A stretch of 64,000 nucleotides of DNA from Bremia lactucae (taxonomy: Eukaryota > Oomycota > Peronosporomycetes > Peronosporales > Peronosporaceae), in NCBI RefSeq assembly GCF_004359215.1, contig NC_090610.1:276996-340995 (forward strand). Reading direction: 5' to 3'. The number at the start of each line of letters is the position of its first letter. Position 1 is the stretch's first letter. Below, piece after piece: positions 1 to 11,993 of this stretch. Below the pieces are notes generated by a model, which saw only the letters and a program-made list of their open reading frames with translations, was not told the origin of the DNA and did not search any database. Made by a program: the position numbers and the translations under genes.

Positions 1-880
1 CTTGGTGGGGGGATATTAGCCGATAGGGTTGCTGATTTACCGTTCGAAAACAAGTAAGCGAGTACCTTGCAACACGATTTTGTGTCTTAAGGCATGTAAG
101 AGACACGATGGCTGATAGGCAAGACAAACAAAAAGAACAAGCAGATCCCAAAGGCAGAAGCTGTATTAATTCTTATGTGGACGGAGACCGAGTTTTACTA
201 AACGCTTAAAATCTACCTACTAACTTGGTTTCCGCGGTCTTCAAGACCAAATTGCACCCTCGCTTTATTGGACCATTTACGATCGTGGCCAAGAGGGGCC
301 TAGCTTTCACGCTAAGCTTTCGTAGCAAGCTGCGAACACACCCAGTGTTTTATGTCGAAATGCTTAAGCCATATCGGGACCCTTCTCACGTGGACTTAAA
401 GGCGCTTGTGCCGAGACAGGCGGTCGTGCTGCAGACTGCTGCATCCACACGACCACCTGACCCTTTAAACGAGGTTGCTGACGTTACAGTATATAAAGAC
501 GGTTTTGAATCGCCTCAAAAGAGCCCTCAACCCGCGCAAGGCCGTCGCGAAGAAGTAGCACCTCGTACTTTAAAGCATGAAATGCTTTCGTCGAGATTTC
601 GGTCCCCTCCCGCGCTGGTTGATGCGCGATGGACCTTTATTTTCACGTACCGAGACTTTTAAAGCGACGCCGTCGTTAGTTTCAAATCCCAGTATCTGGT
701 GAAGTGGCTGAGGTACCCTCTTCTGAAAACTCGTGGGGGTTGAGGTACCGCTTCGGCAAGATAGCCCACACGCCATTGACGTTTTTGAGCGCCCAGATCA
801 TGGTAAACTTGTGTCAAACGACGCTTCACACCAATAGGTGGATCTATAGCCTCAGTGTGGCTTCGATCCATGGTTGCACG
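1..880 (+). pseudogene. Integrase C-terminal tail and decayed chromodomain of family A pol
   Basis: The reading frame contains the typical Ty3/gypsy integrase tail (a DRVLLNA-like motif near 185-210, then a KLHPRFIGPFTIV-type GPF/Y module at 250-295, then the HPVFYVEMLKPY motif at 340-375). The same order is seen in better form on the minus strand at 55640-56377. Lesions: a stop TAA in the DRVLLNA segment near 207, and frame loss in the chromodomain after about 660. It would have tethered integrase to chromatin. Confidence 0.75.
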
Positions 881-1700
881 GTCAAATGAAGCACTGAAAT
901 ATTGCTAGGCCTATCCTCGTTTTGTGGCATAAACGCCAAACGTAAGTGGCCTTTGGCCTTAAGCTTTCGGAAGTCGAAGCGAAGCTTCCGTTCCAAACGA
1001 ACATCATCCACATCCACAGACTCTCCAATATTCCAAATATTGCGGAAGCGGTGGGCCCGATGGATCCAGTTCTCAAACGAAGCGTCGTTATCGCTTTGTG
1101 TTTCGTTTGGAAACAAAACGATCGGAATTTCCCTCATTGAGGTCACCGAAGCCCCACGGGCTTGATCACGTAGACGCGTTAGATACTGACCTCGCGTCAT
1201 TACCTTTGGCGTAAGGTATCGCTAATGAAGAGCGTCGCGAGCAGCGAGCTCCTCCGGCGTCCTCGCCGTGGGTCCGGAGATCCAGATGGTGAAGCTGCGA
1301 CCCGTGATCTCTTTGAGTCGCTCTCCCGCACTAAGCGGAGTGAATCTGTATTTACGATGAGCTTTAGCTTTCGCTATCTCTGCAGCTCGACGACGAGCTT
1401 GTTCCTTTATGATAATTGTCCGCTCTTGCTCTTCATCAAGCGGATTCGTGATGACAATGGACTCAAGGTCCGGCGCCTGGTGAAATGTAGCTAAAACCCC
1501 GCGGCAACACGTTCTTGCAACGGATTTGGAGCCCGACGAAACTCGTCTACACGCCAAGGCGCACATGAGCGAGGCTCTTCTGCCTCTTTCTCCGATGTAG
1601 TGTGACTCATATAGTGTACCTGCAATTCATCGTCGGGGGAGTAGCTAGGAGTCGGTGACTCACGCTTTGTTATCATAAGACAAAGGAATGCAAAACACAA
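844..1700 (-). pseudogene. Antisense ORF of family A element (copy 1, broken)
   Basis: Three minus-strand pieces (1491-1700, 1222-1566, 844-1200) form one broken ORF running from just inside the 3' LTR toward pol, i.e. antisense to pol. The protein matches the plus-strand ORF at 54.8-56.1 kb in the other copy: a KRES-start region, an acidic DEEQE segment followed by an Arg/Ala-rich helix, then an SQYLTRLRDQ-like stretch and a KLRFD..KLKAKG stretch. The frameshifts are at different places in the two copies. No known domain recognised; see the matching entry at 54808-56121. Confidence 0.6.
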
Positions 1701-1787
1701 CCAAACGATTAGTTGCTTTTATTCCAGCTTCAAAGAGGAAATGAAGCTAATGTTGAAACTAGGTGTCAACAGTCTGACGGGGGAGGG

Positions 1788-2258
1788 TGTAATGGGGCAC
1801 TCATCGGTTTATGAACCGTTGTTGTGGTACATTTACTTTATGGGTAAAATACCCTTTTCTATTAAAAATTAGATAATTGCCAAATCTCATTTATTATGGG
1901 TAACATATGTGGCAGCCGCCATATATAAATCTGGCGGCCAAAAATCTATTTAATATAGCTAGGGTAAGGGTTTAGATTAAAATAAGTAAATAAAGTGCAG
2001 TTTCCCTTTTGATCTTAAAGCGTCTAGTGCCTTGCGCATTGATCTGTGAGAGATAGAAGCCTTTCTAACGTACATACTCTCGGGCACTAGTTGCCACTGG
2101 GTTCTACGAACCCCTAAATCCCATGAACTAGGATTCACTAAGCTTTATTAGCTTGTACGACTCCCTGAGTTGTTAAACCTATTAGTTCCTTAGAACTAAG
2201 AGACTCTCTGAGTCGACAAGTCTTCCTCTGACTTAAGGAGTGAGGTAGCTCCGCTACA
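1788..2258 (+). repeat. 3' LTR, family A
   Basis: It begins TGTAATGGGGC and ends GAGCTACA-like (TG..CA), about 471 bp. It is the reverse complement of the LTRs at 54216-54699 and 61247-61735. A purine tract (GACGGGGGAGGG) sits immediately upstream as the polypurine tract. Orientation agrees with the pol remnant to its left. Confidence 0.85.
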
Positions 2259-2525
2259 AACATATTCAAGTTTCTACGTGACGATCATTTTTTTAATCTA
2301 CTGAACTTAATATATTAATGTTAAATTTGTATTGCGACCCCTTGCGTGGCCATTTTACGGTAATATTGAGAATATTAAGTAAAAAATATTATAAGATAAT
2401 AATTTATATTTCTTATTTCTCTTATGGGATATAATATTTATGTAGTGGAACACCCGTTACAGGAAAGATAAATGAAATAATTATTACGTCTAAAATTTCC
2501 TTTCGGCCGAAATCGTGAATTTCAA
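2259..2525. other. Intergenic DNA with a reversed family C LTR scrap
   Basis: No ORF is supported. About 2330-2461 read on the minus strand begins TGTAACGGGTG and continues in an AT-rich stretch similar to the start of the family C LTRs at 31047 and 63182, so it is probably an LTR remnant. The last roughly 65 bp before 2526 should carry the promoter of the next gene; no clear oomycete initiator was seen. Confidence 0.4.
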
Positions 2526-5500
2526 ATGGGTCTGCAAGAATTAGGGATCGCGGCGTCGGCTGGAGAGGAACCAGTAGTCCTCGAAGGTTTTGAAATGGCG
2601 AAAACGGTGGCTAAGCAAATCTGTAAAGTTAAGGAGTTGAGACAGAGCTGGGTTAAAAAGAGGGAGGCGTCTCTTAAGCGCAAAGAAACACTGCTAAAAT
2701 TGCTCAAGCTTCAAGATCTTAAGCGCACGAATATTGAGCACATTGAGCCACAGAAAACCGAAACAGAGACAAATTTTCTGTCGAAAGAAAAGGAACTAGC
2801 AATTGATATAGCTCTTGCTCGAAAGGAGGAGCTAAAAGATTTGCAGGCGCGAGCAGAGGCGGCACGAAGGGTGCGTTCGAGCCTAATGTGCACACATCGT
2901 GACGAAATTTTTTATCTGATTCTATTACAGAAACAGCAAGCAGCAGCCACTTTGCTATCGAGTTGCTTAAAGAAGTTGCTAGTAAAGCGCAAGCGGGAGG
3001 ACAAAGAAGCGAATGATCGTGCAAGGAAAAAGAGTGACGTAGGCAATAGAACGATTCAAACAGCCGCTGCCATTGCCTCTACGATGCATCCTTGTAAGCT
3101 TGCATTTATCGAAGCCCTCGTCGGTAGATGACGGCGGATAATTTTTTGGGGAATTTCTTGTTTATTGCAGTTGCTGCTGCTTCAGAATTGGACGTAGGAA
3201 CAACGGAACTTGCAACGGCTGCTTGCTTTCGCATTGCTACGCGCCATCTCGTACAGACAGGAAAGGTAATGGAGCCATAATGACCGGCACAGTTGTTTTG
3301 CTCACCAAAGCTTATGATAAACCACAATGTTATGACGAAATAGATGATTTTAAGGGAGGAGCTGGAGCAAGCGTTCAAGACCTACACAAGCTTGCAATTA
3401 AAAAATTGTGTAGAATGGTCAACAGTTCAATCCCTGCTTGCCACACTGGCAAATGGCGACATTTTTACAACAAAATCGGAATCCACACGAAATGCAGGCG
3501 TCTGCTGGCAACCTGGACGTCAATTTTTAACGACGCCGACATTTATTTCGTCGGATGCAAGTAAGTTTTTTCGTAACAAAGTGTACATGTAGCTTTTGAA
3601 TTAGCTTGATTATCGTGGTCTAGGTCAAATTCAGACGATGGTTGAGCTCGAAAAGGAAGTCGTTGCTTCAGCTTGTGATCCAGATAATTCTGGTCTAATG
3701 AGTGCAACACTGATCAAAAGACGTCGACAAGGTCTCTTTCTGAAGCACCTACTGGATGATTGTTCTACAATACCCACACTTTCAAGTGTTCTTTGTGCGT
3801 GCATCGGAGTCCATTCGTTAACGAGACAAGCGAGCAACAATTTAAGAATTTCGTATCGATCGCACGCACAAATGGTCGACGCTTTACAAGTAGCAGAGAT
3901 ATGGCTTCGAGAACAAGCCGAAAAAATCGGACACCGTAGCGACTTGCCGCCTCCATTCAATAAACACAATGGACCTCAAGACAAATTTGACAGACACATT
4001 TCCTCAAGATATGCAAAGCCGTTTTCTGTATTAAATGATTCAATTACGAAACAATTGAAAAGAGATGCGAAGAAGCCCTTTGGCTCGGAAAAAAATGATC
4101 TTATGAAGTACGTTGATATTTGCAAATGTTGGCGCTGTTGCTATTTGTTCTGAACATTCTAACGTCGTCTGTTTCATTACAATTGTAAGAGTTTTGTGTC
4201 GCTACGAGCTGAATGGTGTCTGCAATGACAAGAACTGCTCTAATTATCATCTAAAAGATTACGATCTATTCGTAAGCACAAGTGCTGATGCTCGTGACAC
4301 TATTGCTGACTCTGCTGAAGCTTCTCGTGTGGACGTAAATATAAATGAGTTAAAGCAATTGATGGACTCGTTTGCTGCATTCCGTGAAAGAATCAAATGG
4401 CCTGTTATAACCACAACTCGGACACATTCAACAGTAAGATCATTCACGAAAGAAAGTTACTTGCTTTCTTAAGTTCAATTTTTAATGCGCTTTCTGATCA
4501 AAGACAGCAAACTTATACAATAGCGGAAAGCTGATCACAACAGAAATACCATTATCAAGCGTAACTGAAATCAAAGTTTTAAGCTCACAGAATACGAATG
4601 AAGAAGCGAAAATTGATGGAAGTGACTTCATTCCTCTCGATTGTCAAGAAGAGCTTTTTGATTTTGAACACGCTCGATATATCGACAACGCTAACTCGCG
4701 AAAGATGTATGGTGAAATGTTGCAAGCAAAAGTTAAGGAAAATTCAGGTGCTACTGATGCATGGCTTCTTCTTGCTATTCATCAGCTTGAATTGGTGGAA
4801 GGAGGACTGAGGTTCGTATGCTTGTAAAAGAATACATAAATTACTGTACTAAAACTGAGCTATCTAATGTTGAACCCTTGTCTAAAAGCGATGATTTTAT
4901 AAACTCATCTAATGATGACCTCCTGCAGCAACAGCTTGTAATTCTATGTAAGGAGCTTAATTGTACAACGACTCGCTTGTCTGTCGACGACGCAAATTTG
5001 AAAAGGTGTTTGCACACGCTATCTCGAGCTTTAGAAATTGAAGCAAATGCGTATTGTGAAGCGCTGTGGTTGTTATATCTCCATTTGTGCGAGCAAGTTA
5101 TGGATCGTCAGACCGAAATTGACATGGTAGAGCAGGCCGTTCAGTTTTTACCAAATTCTCATGCGCTGTGGCTCCGTTATGTTTCGACATTTAATTATGA
5201 CTCGGTGGGGATGGTTGAGGGTATTCATCGGCGGCTTCTTGAACACCTTGCACAAACTGCCTTGGCTGCTAATGGGTCCAAGAATTCAAAATCAACTTTA
5301 AAAAAGGTATCCATTTTATTGGCAGCAATATATCTGCATCTCTGTATAAAGTTATGGTACGCTGGAGCGACAAGCCGAGTCCTCGAGCTGCTTACAGCTT
5401 TGCTGCAGCTTGGCAACGAATCTTTGGAGCCTACGTGGAGCAGTATGGTGCGTTCTAGACTACGCTGTGATGAGCTGATTGTGCTTTGTTTAGTGCTCGC

Positions 5501-8496
5501 CCACGTTTTGTTGTTCAACGAGTTACCCAGTCTTATTGAACACTGGGTTGCTGCTAGTAATTGTGAGTGCATTCCAATCAAGGACTTTATCTACACAGCC
5601 GATATACTAAAGAACTCAAGCCAGGGTATTAAAAAGGCCGTGGGATCTCAGACTTTGGCATCTTATAAGCTCGCATTTCATTTTTTTCAAAGCGGCTGTG
5701 ATGCGATGCACGATTCTGGAAATGTCATATTCAATAATTGGATGCTTTTACTTGCATTGCAAGGTGATGACAAGAACAATGAGTCTCTAAATGCATTTTT
5801 TGTGGAACATTTGGTCACGATACAGCGTTTCCCCGGTGCATCTCTCACAGCGGCAAAGTTAATGGGGCTCACATCGACTGAGGCTCAACAACTTATGATT
5901 ACGATGATAAATCAAAGCTCCTCTACCCACTTTCCAAAAGCCTTACATAATTATTTATTTGCATGTCGTTTACAACCAGCACTAGTGATACATTTAGATG
6001 AAATGTTTCCGGACGTAATGGAACGCCTCGCAAGTCTTGTGGATATAAACATTGATCAAGTGCAGAAATCGGTGAAGGATATAATGCACGATAGTTGTCA
6101 AATATCCAAGTCGCGTGCGTTAAAAAGTCTGTTAGACAACTTATTGGGTGCGTGGATGGACCAGCTGGCTTTGATGTGGCGAGAAGCAGCAAATCATCAA
6201 TTTGCTGACAGAGTAACGACATCTAAAGCCGATATTTACGTGGCACTAGATATTTGTCATTTGATGGGCGTGTTACTGGAAATATCTGTTGCCATCGATG
6301 GAATTCAATTACTATTAGGCTCATCTAGTTTCAATGCCATAAGCTATGAAGCTAAGCAACTTGCGTGGATGCAGCGCTTTATACTTCAAGTAGATTTGCT
6401 TCAAAAGGAAACTTTGCAAGGTTTGCTATGGCGAGAGTATCAAGCGAGGGTGTCTAAACTATTTCGAAAGTACATGACCGAAATGAGTGTCGAATCTGAA
6501 ATGATGCGTCAAGTTACAAGAAAAATAAAGACAGGAATCTTTAACAATGCAGTCGAAGATGCAGTATGTGATTGCCTGAACCCGGAAGGAAATGAATTAT
6601 TGACATATGGTGCCAATCTTGAGATTTTTCGGCTTTGTTCCGCAGCAATTGCTGGGCCCGACAAGGCCGCTTTTCATGCCTCATGTACAGACCTCTTCAC
6701 CTTTTCATCAGCATTTTCGCTTTCATTCTCTGGTACGTCTGCGATTAATTTATATATTTAATATTCTTATAGCTGTGCGCATTTCCTGTCTAGACGCTGC
6801 TACACATGAATGGGAATTACTGGCCGCGCGAGCAAGCTTGCGAAAATGTCTATTCGGGGCAAAGAGTCAGCGTTCTCAGATACTGCAAGCCTTGGTGGCT
6901 GTGGACTTGCGACTGAAGAACATGAAGGCAATTTCCAGTCTGCTTGAGTCTGAGATCCAATTGAATCCACTTTTGTTAGAACCTTGGCGTCTTGCCGTGG
7001 CTCTGGAAATATTATTTGGTAAAAGGTCCGACGATCGATCGAAGATAATCGCTAACGAAATTGAAAAGCGACAGGTGGTGTACACGTGTAATACATTTGG
7101 TGATGACCAAATACCGAATATTGAAGAAACGTCACACTTGAAGTTGCGAGGCCTTTGCCTTGACTTTATTCCAAACGCGGTTTTGTTACAGAATAAACTT
7201 GTATCGCTTGATATAAGTGGAAATGAGTTATTGGAGCTGCCGAAAGGCTTACGATATCTGACGAATCTCAAACAATTGGATGCATCAGAAAACGCATTGT
7301 TCGAGTTTCCTACAGGCATTAATCGCCTAGTGAAGCTGGAAGAATTGAGGCTTGCCCACAATAATTTAATCTCGATATCAGTGCCAGTGCTACCACGTTT
7401 GAATAAGATTGATGTCTGCTGGAACGCAGCAACTAATCTCTCTTCATCAGACATTGCTACCCTCCCAAAACTTGATAAATCTGCGAAAAAAATAGTGTCT
7501 GCGGACGAATTGTCGATAAGATCAGATCTGCTATCGAGTCGTAAAAAAATATTGGATGCCAAAGCTCGAATGACTGAACGTGACACAATGCTTTACGAGG
7601 ACAAGCAAAGCGGTCAATTAGCGAAACAAATCATTCGAATGAGCTCGTTAGGAGAATCCTCACCTGCGGTAACACCTGAATTTGAAACTAGGTCTGCAAG
7701 TAGCGAAATGCCAATTGCGACAGGAAATGAACTAATTACAGCTGCAGACATTGACGCTGGTCAGTCAACTGAGCAAGAATGTGTTCCGACTGTATCGTCA
7801 TGTAAAGAATTTGACGGTGGAGAGGTAATGATTGTTTCAACAATGAATGCTGTGCTCACATCTGAAAAGGTTGATAATCATCAGCCTACGGGCAATGGTA
7901 GCTGTGATATCGCTTTAGCGTCAAACCTAGAAACCGATAGCGATCAAATTACGACGAAAAAATCTGACGCACCATTTCCTTTGTCGTCTAATCCATCTGC
8001 TCAGGAGTCCGCAAAGACTTCAGCTTCTGATAAAAATTCAAAAGTTTATGATAGTGAGGATGAGAGTTTTGCGATGGAATCGCTGGAAGCTCGGCCGATG
8101 TCATTCAGTGGCAATTTACGCACAATTGACATCGCGCAGATGGATGCGTTTGTTCAAAATTATTCTCAAGTCGTTAAATCTACAGCTGTTCGAAGGCAAA
8201 TGAGCCAGAACAATGCTTCTGTTGGACAGCGACGACTAGACTCATATATGAAAGAATTTAATATCGATAATCGCGTTGAAGTTCGCAATCGGAACCCGAC
8301 ATTGTGGCGAGAATTTCTAGCCGCCACTTTACCGGCCAATGTTGATTTGCCGGCATGCAAGCTGTGCTTTGCACCAAATGATGGTCCCAATCAGCGCTTA
8401 AACTCTGTTGTGCTTTGTATGTCCTGCCTGAAAGAAGCTCTTCTTGTACTGAAAGAGCGAAATGTCGTGTCAGACGCAGCGGAAGAGATTGCTTGA
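2526..8496 (+). CDS. ZFC3H1/Red1-like zinc-finger protein with HAT repeats and C-terminal LRR (9-exon model)
   Basis: Proposed model: join(2526..2870, 2931..3093, 3171..3265, 3344..3560, 3624..4107, 4190..4433, 4531..4811, 4889..6732, 6773..8496), about 1798 residues; all junctions are GT-AG and keep frame. Order of parts: a charged N-terminal coiled-coil region (residues about 40-130); a zinc finger at about 438-457 with C-x7-C-x4-C-x3-H spacing in the context CRYELNGVC..DKNC..YH, as in the zf-C3H1 domain of ZFC3H1/Red1; a long HAT/TPR-like helical region (about 610-1330); a short leucine-rich repeat block (about 1347-1450, LVSLDISGNELLELPKGL type); an acidic low-complexity stretch; and a Cys-containing tail. 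ZFC3H1-family proteins link nuclear polyadenylated RNA to the exosome, so a nuclear RNA-decay adaptor role is inferred. The intron at 4812-4888 contains a TACTAA branch-like motif. The 60 bp intron 2871-2930 is in frame and could be retained. The start is the first ATG of the open frame; exact exon ends are my reading. Confidence 0.75.
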
Positions 8497-8836
8497 GCAC
8501 GGAGATTTATTATTGGGTCGCGTTTTCAGGCATCGAGTAAAAGGAAATATACTATTTGGAGGAAAGGCGACGATGGTTGTTATGCCGTGAGAGGTTTGGA
8601 GACTAAGCTGGTGCGTAAGTTCATTTGAAAATATATTCAATTGTCAATGGTTAGCGTAGATGAATGCTTTTTCTTATTCATGGAGGCAACGGAATTGAGC
8701 TTGTGAAGGTCTTTTTCTCACGCACTTTTCAGCGGTTTAAATCAATGATCCATAAAATTGTTCTTTCACCGCAAATTAATAATATATTAATCAGTATTAT
8801 ACAATTTATATATCGCATTGAAGGCTCGGCTCGAAA
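8497..8836. other. Intergenic region between ZFC3H1-like gene and NAR1
   Basis: 340 bp, increasingly AT-rich toward the right, no supported ORF. It must contain the 3' end of the upstream transcript and the NAR1 promoter. No repeat match to the LTR families was seen. Confidence 0.4.
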
Positions 8837-10455
8837 ATGGTGAGCGCTGGTGCTTGGCGTCAATACACTAATCGAAAGCGCGCTAATCCTATTGATTTTA
8901 GGCTTCCGTATTCCTTGGAGATCTCAATGACTTCATTCAGCCGTCGCAGGCGTGCATAAATCCGCTATTCACATCGGACAAGCCAAAGGACGACGGCAGC
9001 ACTATCGGCACAGCCAAAATTACTCTACAGACGGAGCTCTCGGCCGCTGATTTAGTGTTGCCACAGGCTGTCAAGCCCAATATCATTCGTACCTCAACAG
9101 AAGAAAAAGCGACAATTTCCTTAGACGACTGCCTTGCCTGCAGCGGGTGCGTCACGTCAGCTGAGACCGTGCTCATCTCGCAGCAGAGTTATAAGGAAAT
9201 GCTAGACGTGGTGGCTCTTCAAAATCATAAATTCCATATCGTGACGATTTCACCGCAATCAAGAGCATCATTAGCCGCGCATTTTTCAATGCCGGTAATA
9301 ACTGTACACCGCAAGCTCGTGACAATGTTTCATAATCTTGGAGTAAACCTAGTGATCGACTCGACGACAAGTGGAGACTTTGCTCTACTTGAGTCTCGGG
9401 AAGAATTCTTGGCGCGATATCGCAACCAGCAAAAAACAATTTGGGCCCGACCTCCGTCTTCTGTCGCAATTTCGTCCGCCAAGACCGAGATTTTAGAGAC
9501 AAGTACTGCTGCGATGCCGCTACAGGACCCCCTTGTAGCGATTCCAATGTTGGCGTCATCTTGCCCTGGCTGGATTTGCTATGCGGAGAAATCGCAGCCG
9601 AATGCGATTCCATTTATTGACACGACAAAGTCACCGCAACAGATTGCCGGTTCGATCATCAAGCGTTTTGTGAGTGGTGAGCATGGCATTAAGCCAAACG
9701 ACGTCTACCACGTTGCAGTGATGCCGTGCTTTGATAAGAAATTAGAGGCGTCACGAAAGGACTTTCAAGATCCAGAGGACGCAACGAAAGACGTCGACTG
9801 TGTGCTAGCTACGACAGAGATAATTGAACTTCTTGAGGCGGTAAATGTTGATTTTGCGTCTCTGGAGCTTGCGAACTTATCGCCAGAAGAAGTTTTGCTA
9901 AGCGGTATATCGGAAGATGGATTAAGTGTCTTAGGTAGCAGCCTAAAGGCCAGTTCAGGTGGTCAGCTCGAGCATATTTTCCGCTATGCTGCCAAACAGC
10001 TTTTTAACGTTGAGATTAAGGGCCCGCTGGAGTATGTTACCGCTCGAAATTCAGACTTTCAGGAAGTCAAGCTCGTAGTAGGCGGCAACGAGGTTCTCAA
10101 ATTTGCCATTGCTTATGGTTTTCGCAACATTCAGTCGATCATGACGAAAATTAAAAGGAATCGGTGCCCGTATCACTACGTTGAGATCATGGCGTGTCCG
10201 AGTGGGTGTTTAAATGGAGGTGGGCAAATTCGACCGAAGTCGACGCTGTTAGCATCCGAATTGCTTTCGAACGTCACAAAGTGCTTCGAGCAGCTCCACT
10301 TGCGCGACCCTATGGCCAATCCTGCGGTAAAGTTGGTGTACGATAAGTATCTAGACGGCATGCCCTTTTCAAAACTCGCGCGTGAAGTGCTGCACACGCG
10401 ATATCACGCTGTGCCCAAGCTCGAGCAGCTAAATCCATTGGGCATTAAATGGTGA
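8837..10455 (+). CDS. NAR1: Cytosolic Fe-S cluster assembly protein NAR1 (iron-only hydrogenase-like)
   Basis: Model join(8837..8839, 8902..10455), 518 residues: exon 1 is only the ATG, followed by a 62 bp GT-AG intron and a second exon beginning ASVFLGDLNDFIQPSQAC, the conserved NAR1 N-terminus. Conserved features: the lone Cys at about residue 17 and the CLACSGC motif near 77-83 (N-terminal 4Fe-4S site), SCPGW near 220, MPCFDKK near 273, and MACPSGCLNGGGQ near 430, which together form the hydrogenase-like (H-cluster-type) cysteine set without hydrogenase activity. NAR1 bridges early and late stages of the CIA pathway in the cytosol, receiving Fe-S clusters and working with the CIA targeting complex. 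Length fits the family. It is convergent with COX10 113 bp away. The one-codon first exon is unusual but explains the missing N-terminus. Confidence 0.88.
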
Positions 10456-10568
10456 TCTATTCAAGCTTAAATACAATCGAAAGAGGCCGCGGTGCAATCG
10501 TATTGACCGTTCTATCTAATCTCAACGTAAGCATTTGGCGCGTTGGTAGCAAGTATTTATAAAAATTC

Positions 10569-11993
10569 TCAGTCCTTTCGAGAAGCTTGTGCTGTGATGG
10601 CCACCGTCGCCTTAGCCTGGTGTCCCACATGCACCGGACAGAGCACACTGGTCTCGTCCGCCTGGTGCTGACCGTCCTTCACTCCCCACAACACCTCGTG
10701 GATGCAAAAACTTCGCAAACTACGTCGCAAAGCGCGCACCTTACAAACTAGCCACGCAGGCATGAAGGTCTCATCAGAGCATACGGATGAACCCTGTGAC
10801 TCGAACTTTTCGACTTCACCCAGAAACGCTTCATGCCATCCTTGATCGCGTTTCTGGTGTCGAGTCTCTTCTTTATCCATCCACTGCTGGCTGTGCATCA
10901 CCATGCAGCCCATGATTAATGGCAGATACCACAGCGATGCTAAAAAGACCTTTTGCGCCGTGGCATTCGAAGGCTTTGCTTGAAATTGGTGGGTCAAGTA
11001 AATGTTATACGCATTCACGACCGTGCCTTCGACCGCAAACATGTAGCTAGTAGCGTTCGTAAGCGCCGCAACGATGGGAATCGCACTCATAAAGTAGGAA
11101 TAACGCAGTGCTAATGCTGCACTGCGAGAGCCCGTGGGATCATTACATGCCACCATTTGGTAACCACCGCGACGGTAATCTTTCCGCGACCGCCAGCTCA
11201 ATGCAAAGAAGTGCGGCATCTGCCAGCAGTACATCAGATACGCGTGCAATGCAGCTTCAGGCGCGAACACGGAGCCCGTGGCTGCGGCCCACCCCATCAC
11301 AGGCGGGACCGCGCCCACGATGGAGCCCACCCACGTATTCCATTCGCTTTTCATCTTCATAGGCGTGTAAACTAGCGAGTAGAGGCCAATATTGAATACG
11401 CCCAGAGATGCCACAAGTGGGCTGCATCCCGCGGCGAGGATGACGGTGCTGGCCGTAGCTGTTACAGCTCCAAAAGTCAGCGCATGTGGCTGCGAGATAC
11501 GCCCAGACGGTAGCGGTCGGCGGTGCGTCCGCTGCATTTTTGCGTCTAGCTCCACCTCCCAACACTGATTGAACGTGTTGGCCGAAGCTGCAGCGAGAGA
11601 GGTTCCAACGGCCGCAGCGGCAAAGGTACTCCACGTGATAGGCCCGCCAGCCATGAAGAAACCCGCACTCGTTGTCATGACCACCAGTGCGCTGAGACGC
11701 GCTTTGCTTAATTGGCTATAAATAGACAAGCGGTCTTTTAGCGACATGGTCTCGGATAGCGGCGCCGCATCGACGGCATGAATGGTCGTAATAGCCGTAG
11801 CCTTGGCGCCAGTAGCTGCAGCTGCCACTTCGCCCGTGAGACGGGTTGAATACAATCGGATTGCACATCGAGAAATACGGGCGCCAGAGTGCTGACCATA
11901 GGATGCAGCAAGCAGCACTGCGTGCGCATGAAGAGTGGCGGACGTGAACATTTCAGAAGGAACAATGACCAACACGCCTACGGGCACGCTCAA
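10569..11993 (-). CDS. COX10: Protoheme IX farnesyltransferase (heme O synthase), COX10
   Basis: Intronless, 474 residues. UbiA prenyltransferase family: the allylic-diphosphate/Mg binding motif NTFNQCWEVELDAKMQRT followed by RRPLPSG lies at residues 139-164, and the second conserved block SWRSRKDYRRGGYQM at about 268-282. Multiple hydrophobic segments from about residue 100 to 360 are the inner-membrane helices; the N-terminal roughly 80 residues are Ala/Arg/Ser/Thr-rich as expected for a mitochondrial presequence. It farnesylates heme B to heme O for cytochrome c oxidase assembly. The hydrophilic C-terminal tail of about 110 residues is longer than in bacterial homologues. An internal Met at residue 15 could be an alternative start. 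Confidence 0.92.
   Translation of the reverse strand: MSVPVGVLVIVPSEMFTSATLHAHAVLLAASYGQHSGARISRCAIRLYSTRLTGEVAAAATGAKATAITTIHAVDAAPLSETMSLKDRLSIYSQLSKARLSALVVMTTSAGFFMAGGPITWSTFAAAAVGTSLAAASANTFNQCWEVELDAKMQRTHRRPLPSGRISQPHALTFGAVTATASTVILAAGCSPLVASLGVFNIGLYSLVYTPMKMKSEWNTWVGSIVGAVPPVMGWAAATGSVFAPEAALHAYLMYCWQMPHFFALSWRSRKDYRRGGYQMVACNDPTGSRSAALALRYSYFMSAIPIVAALTNATSYMFAVEGTVVNAYNIYLTHQFQAKPSNATAQKVFLASLWYLPLIMGCMVMHSQQWMDKEETRHQKRDQGWHEAFLGEVEKFESQGSSVCSDETFMPAWLVCKVRALRRSLRSFCIHEVLWGVKDGQHQADETSVLCPVHVGHQAKATVAITAQASRKD

Larger units (their letters stand above)
1..2258 (+). mobile_element. Ty3/gypsy family A retrotransposon, 3' portion, cut by the window edge
   Basis: The segment holds, in order on the plus strand, the end of a pol gene (integrase tail), an oppositely oriented ORF, a purine-rich polypurine tract just before 1788, and a complete 3' LTR. 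It matches the reverse of 54216-56500, so the two are members of one family. The 5' part lies outside the window. Several stops and frameshifts show that this copy is dead. Confidence 0.85.

Noticed and set aside
6876..7586. 236-codon minus-strand ORF inside the ZFC3H1-like gene
   Set aside because: Antisense shadow of the LRR/HAT exon; the plus frame has clear LRR periodicity.
11108..11375. Plus-strand ORFs opposite COX10
   Set aside because: They are shadows of the COX10 frame with no independent support.
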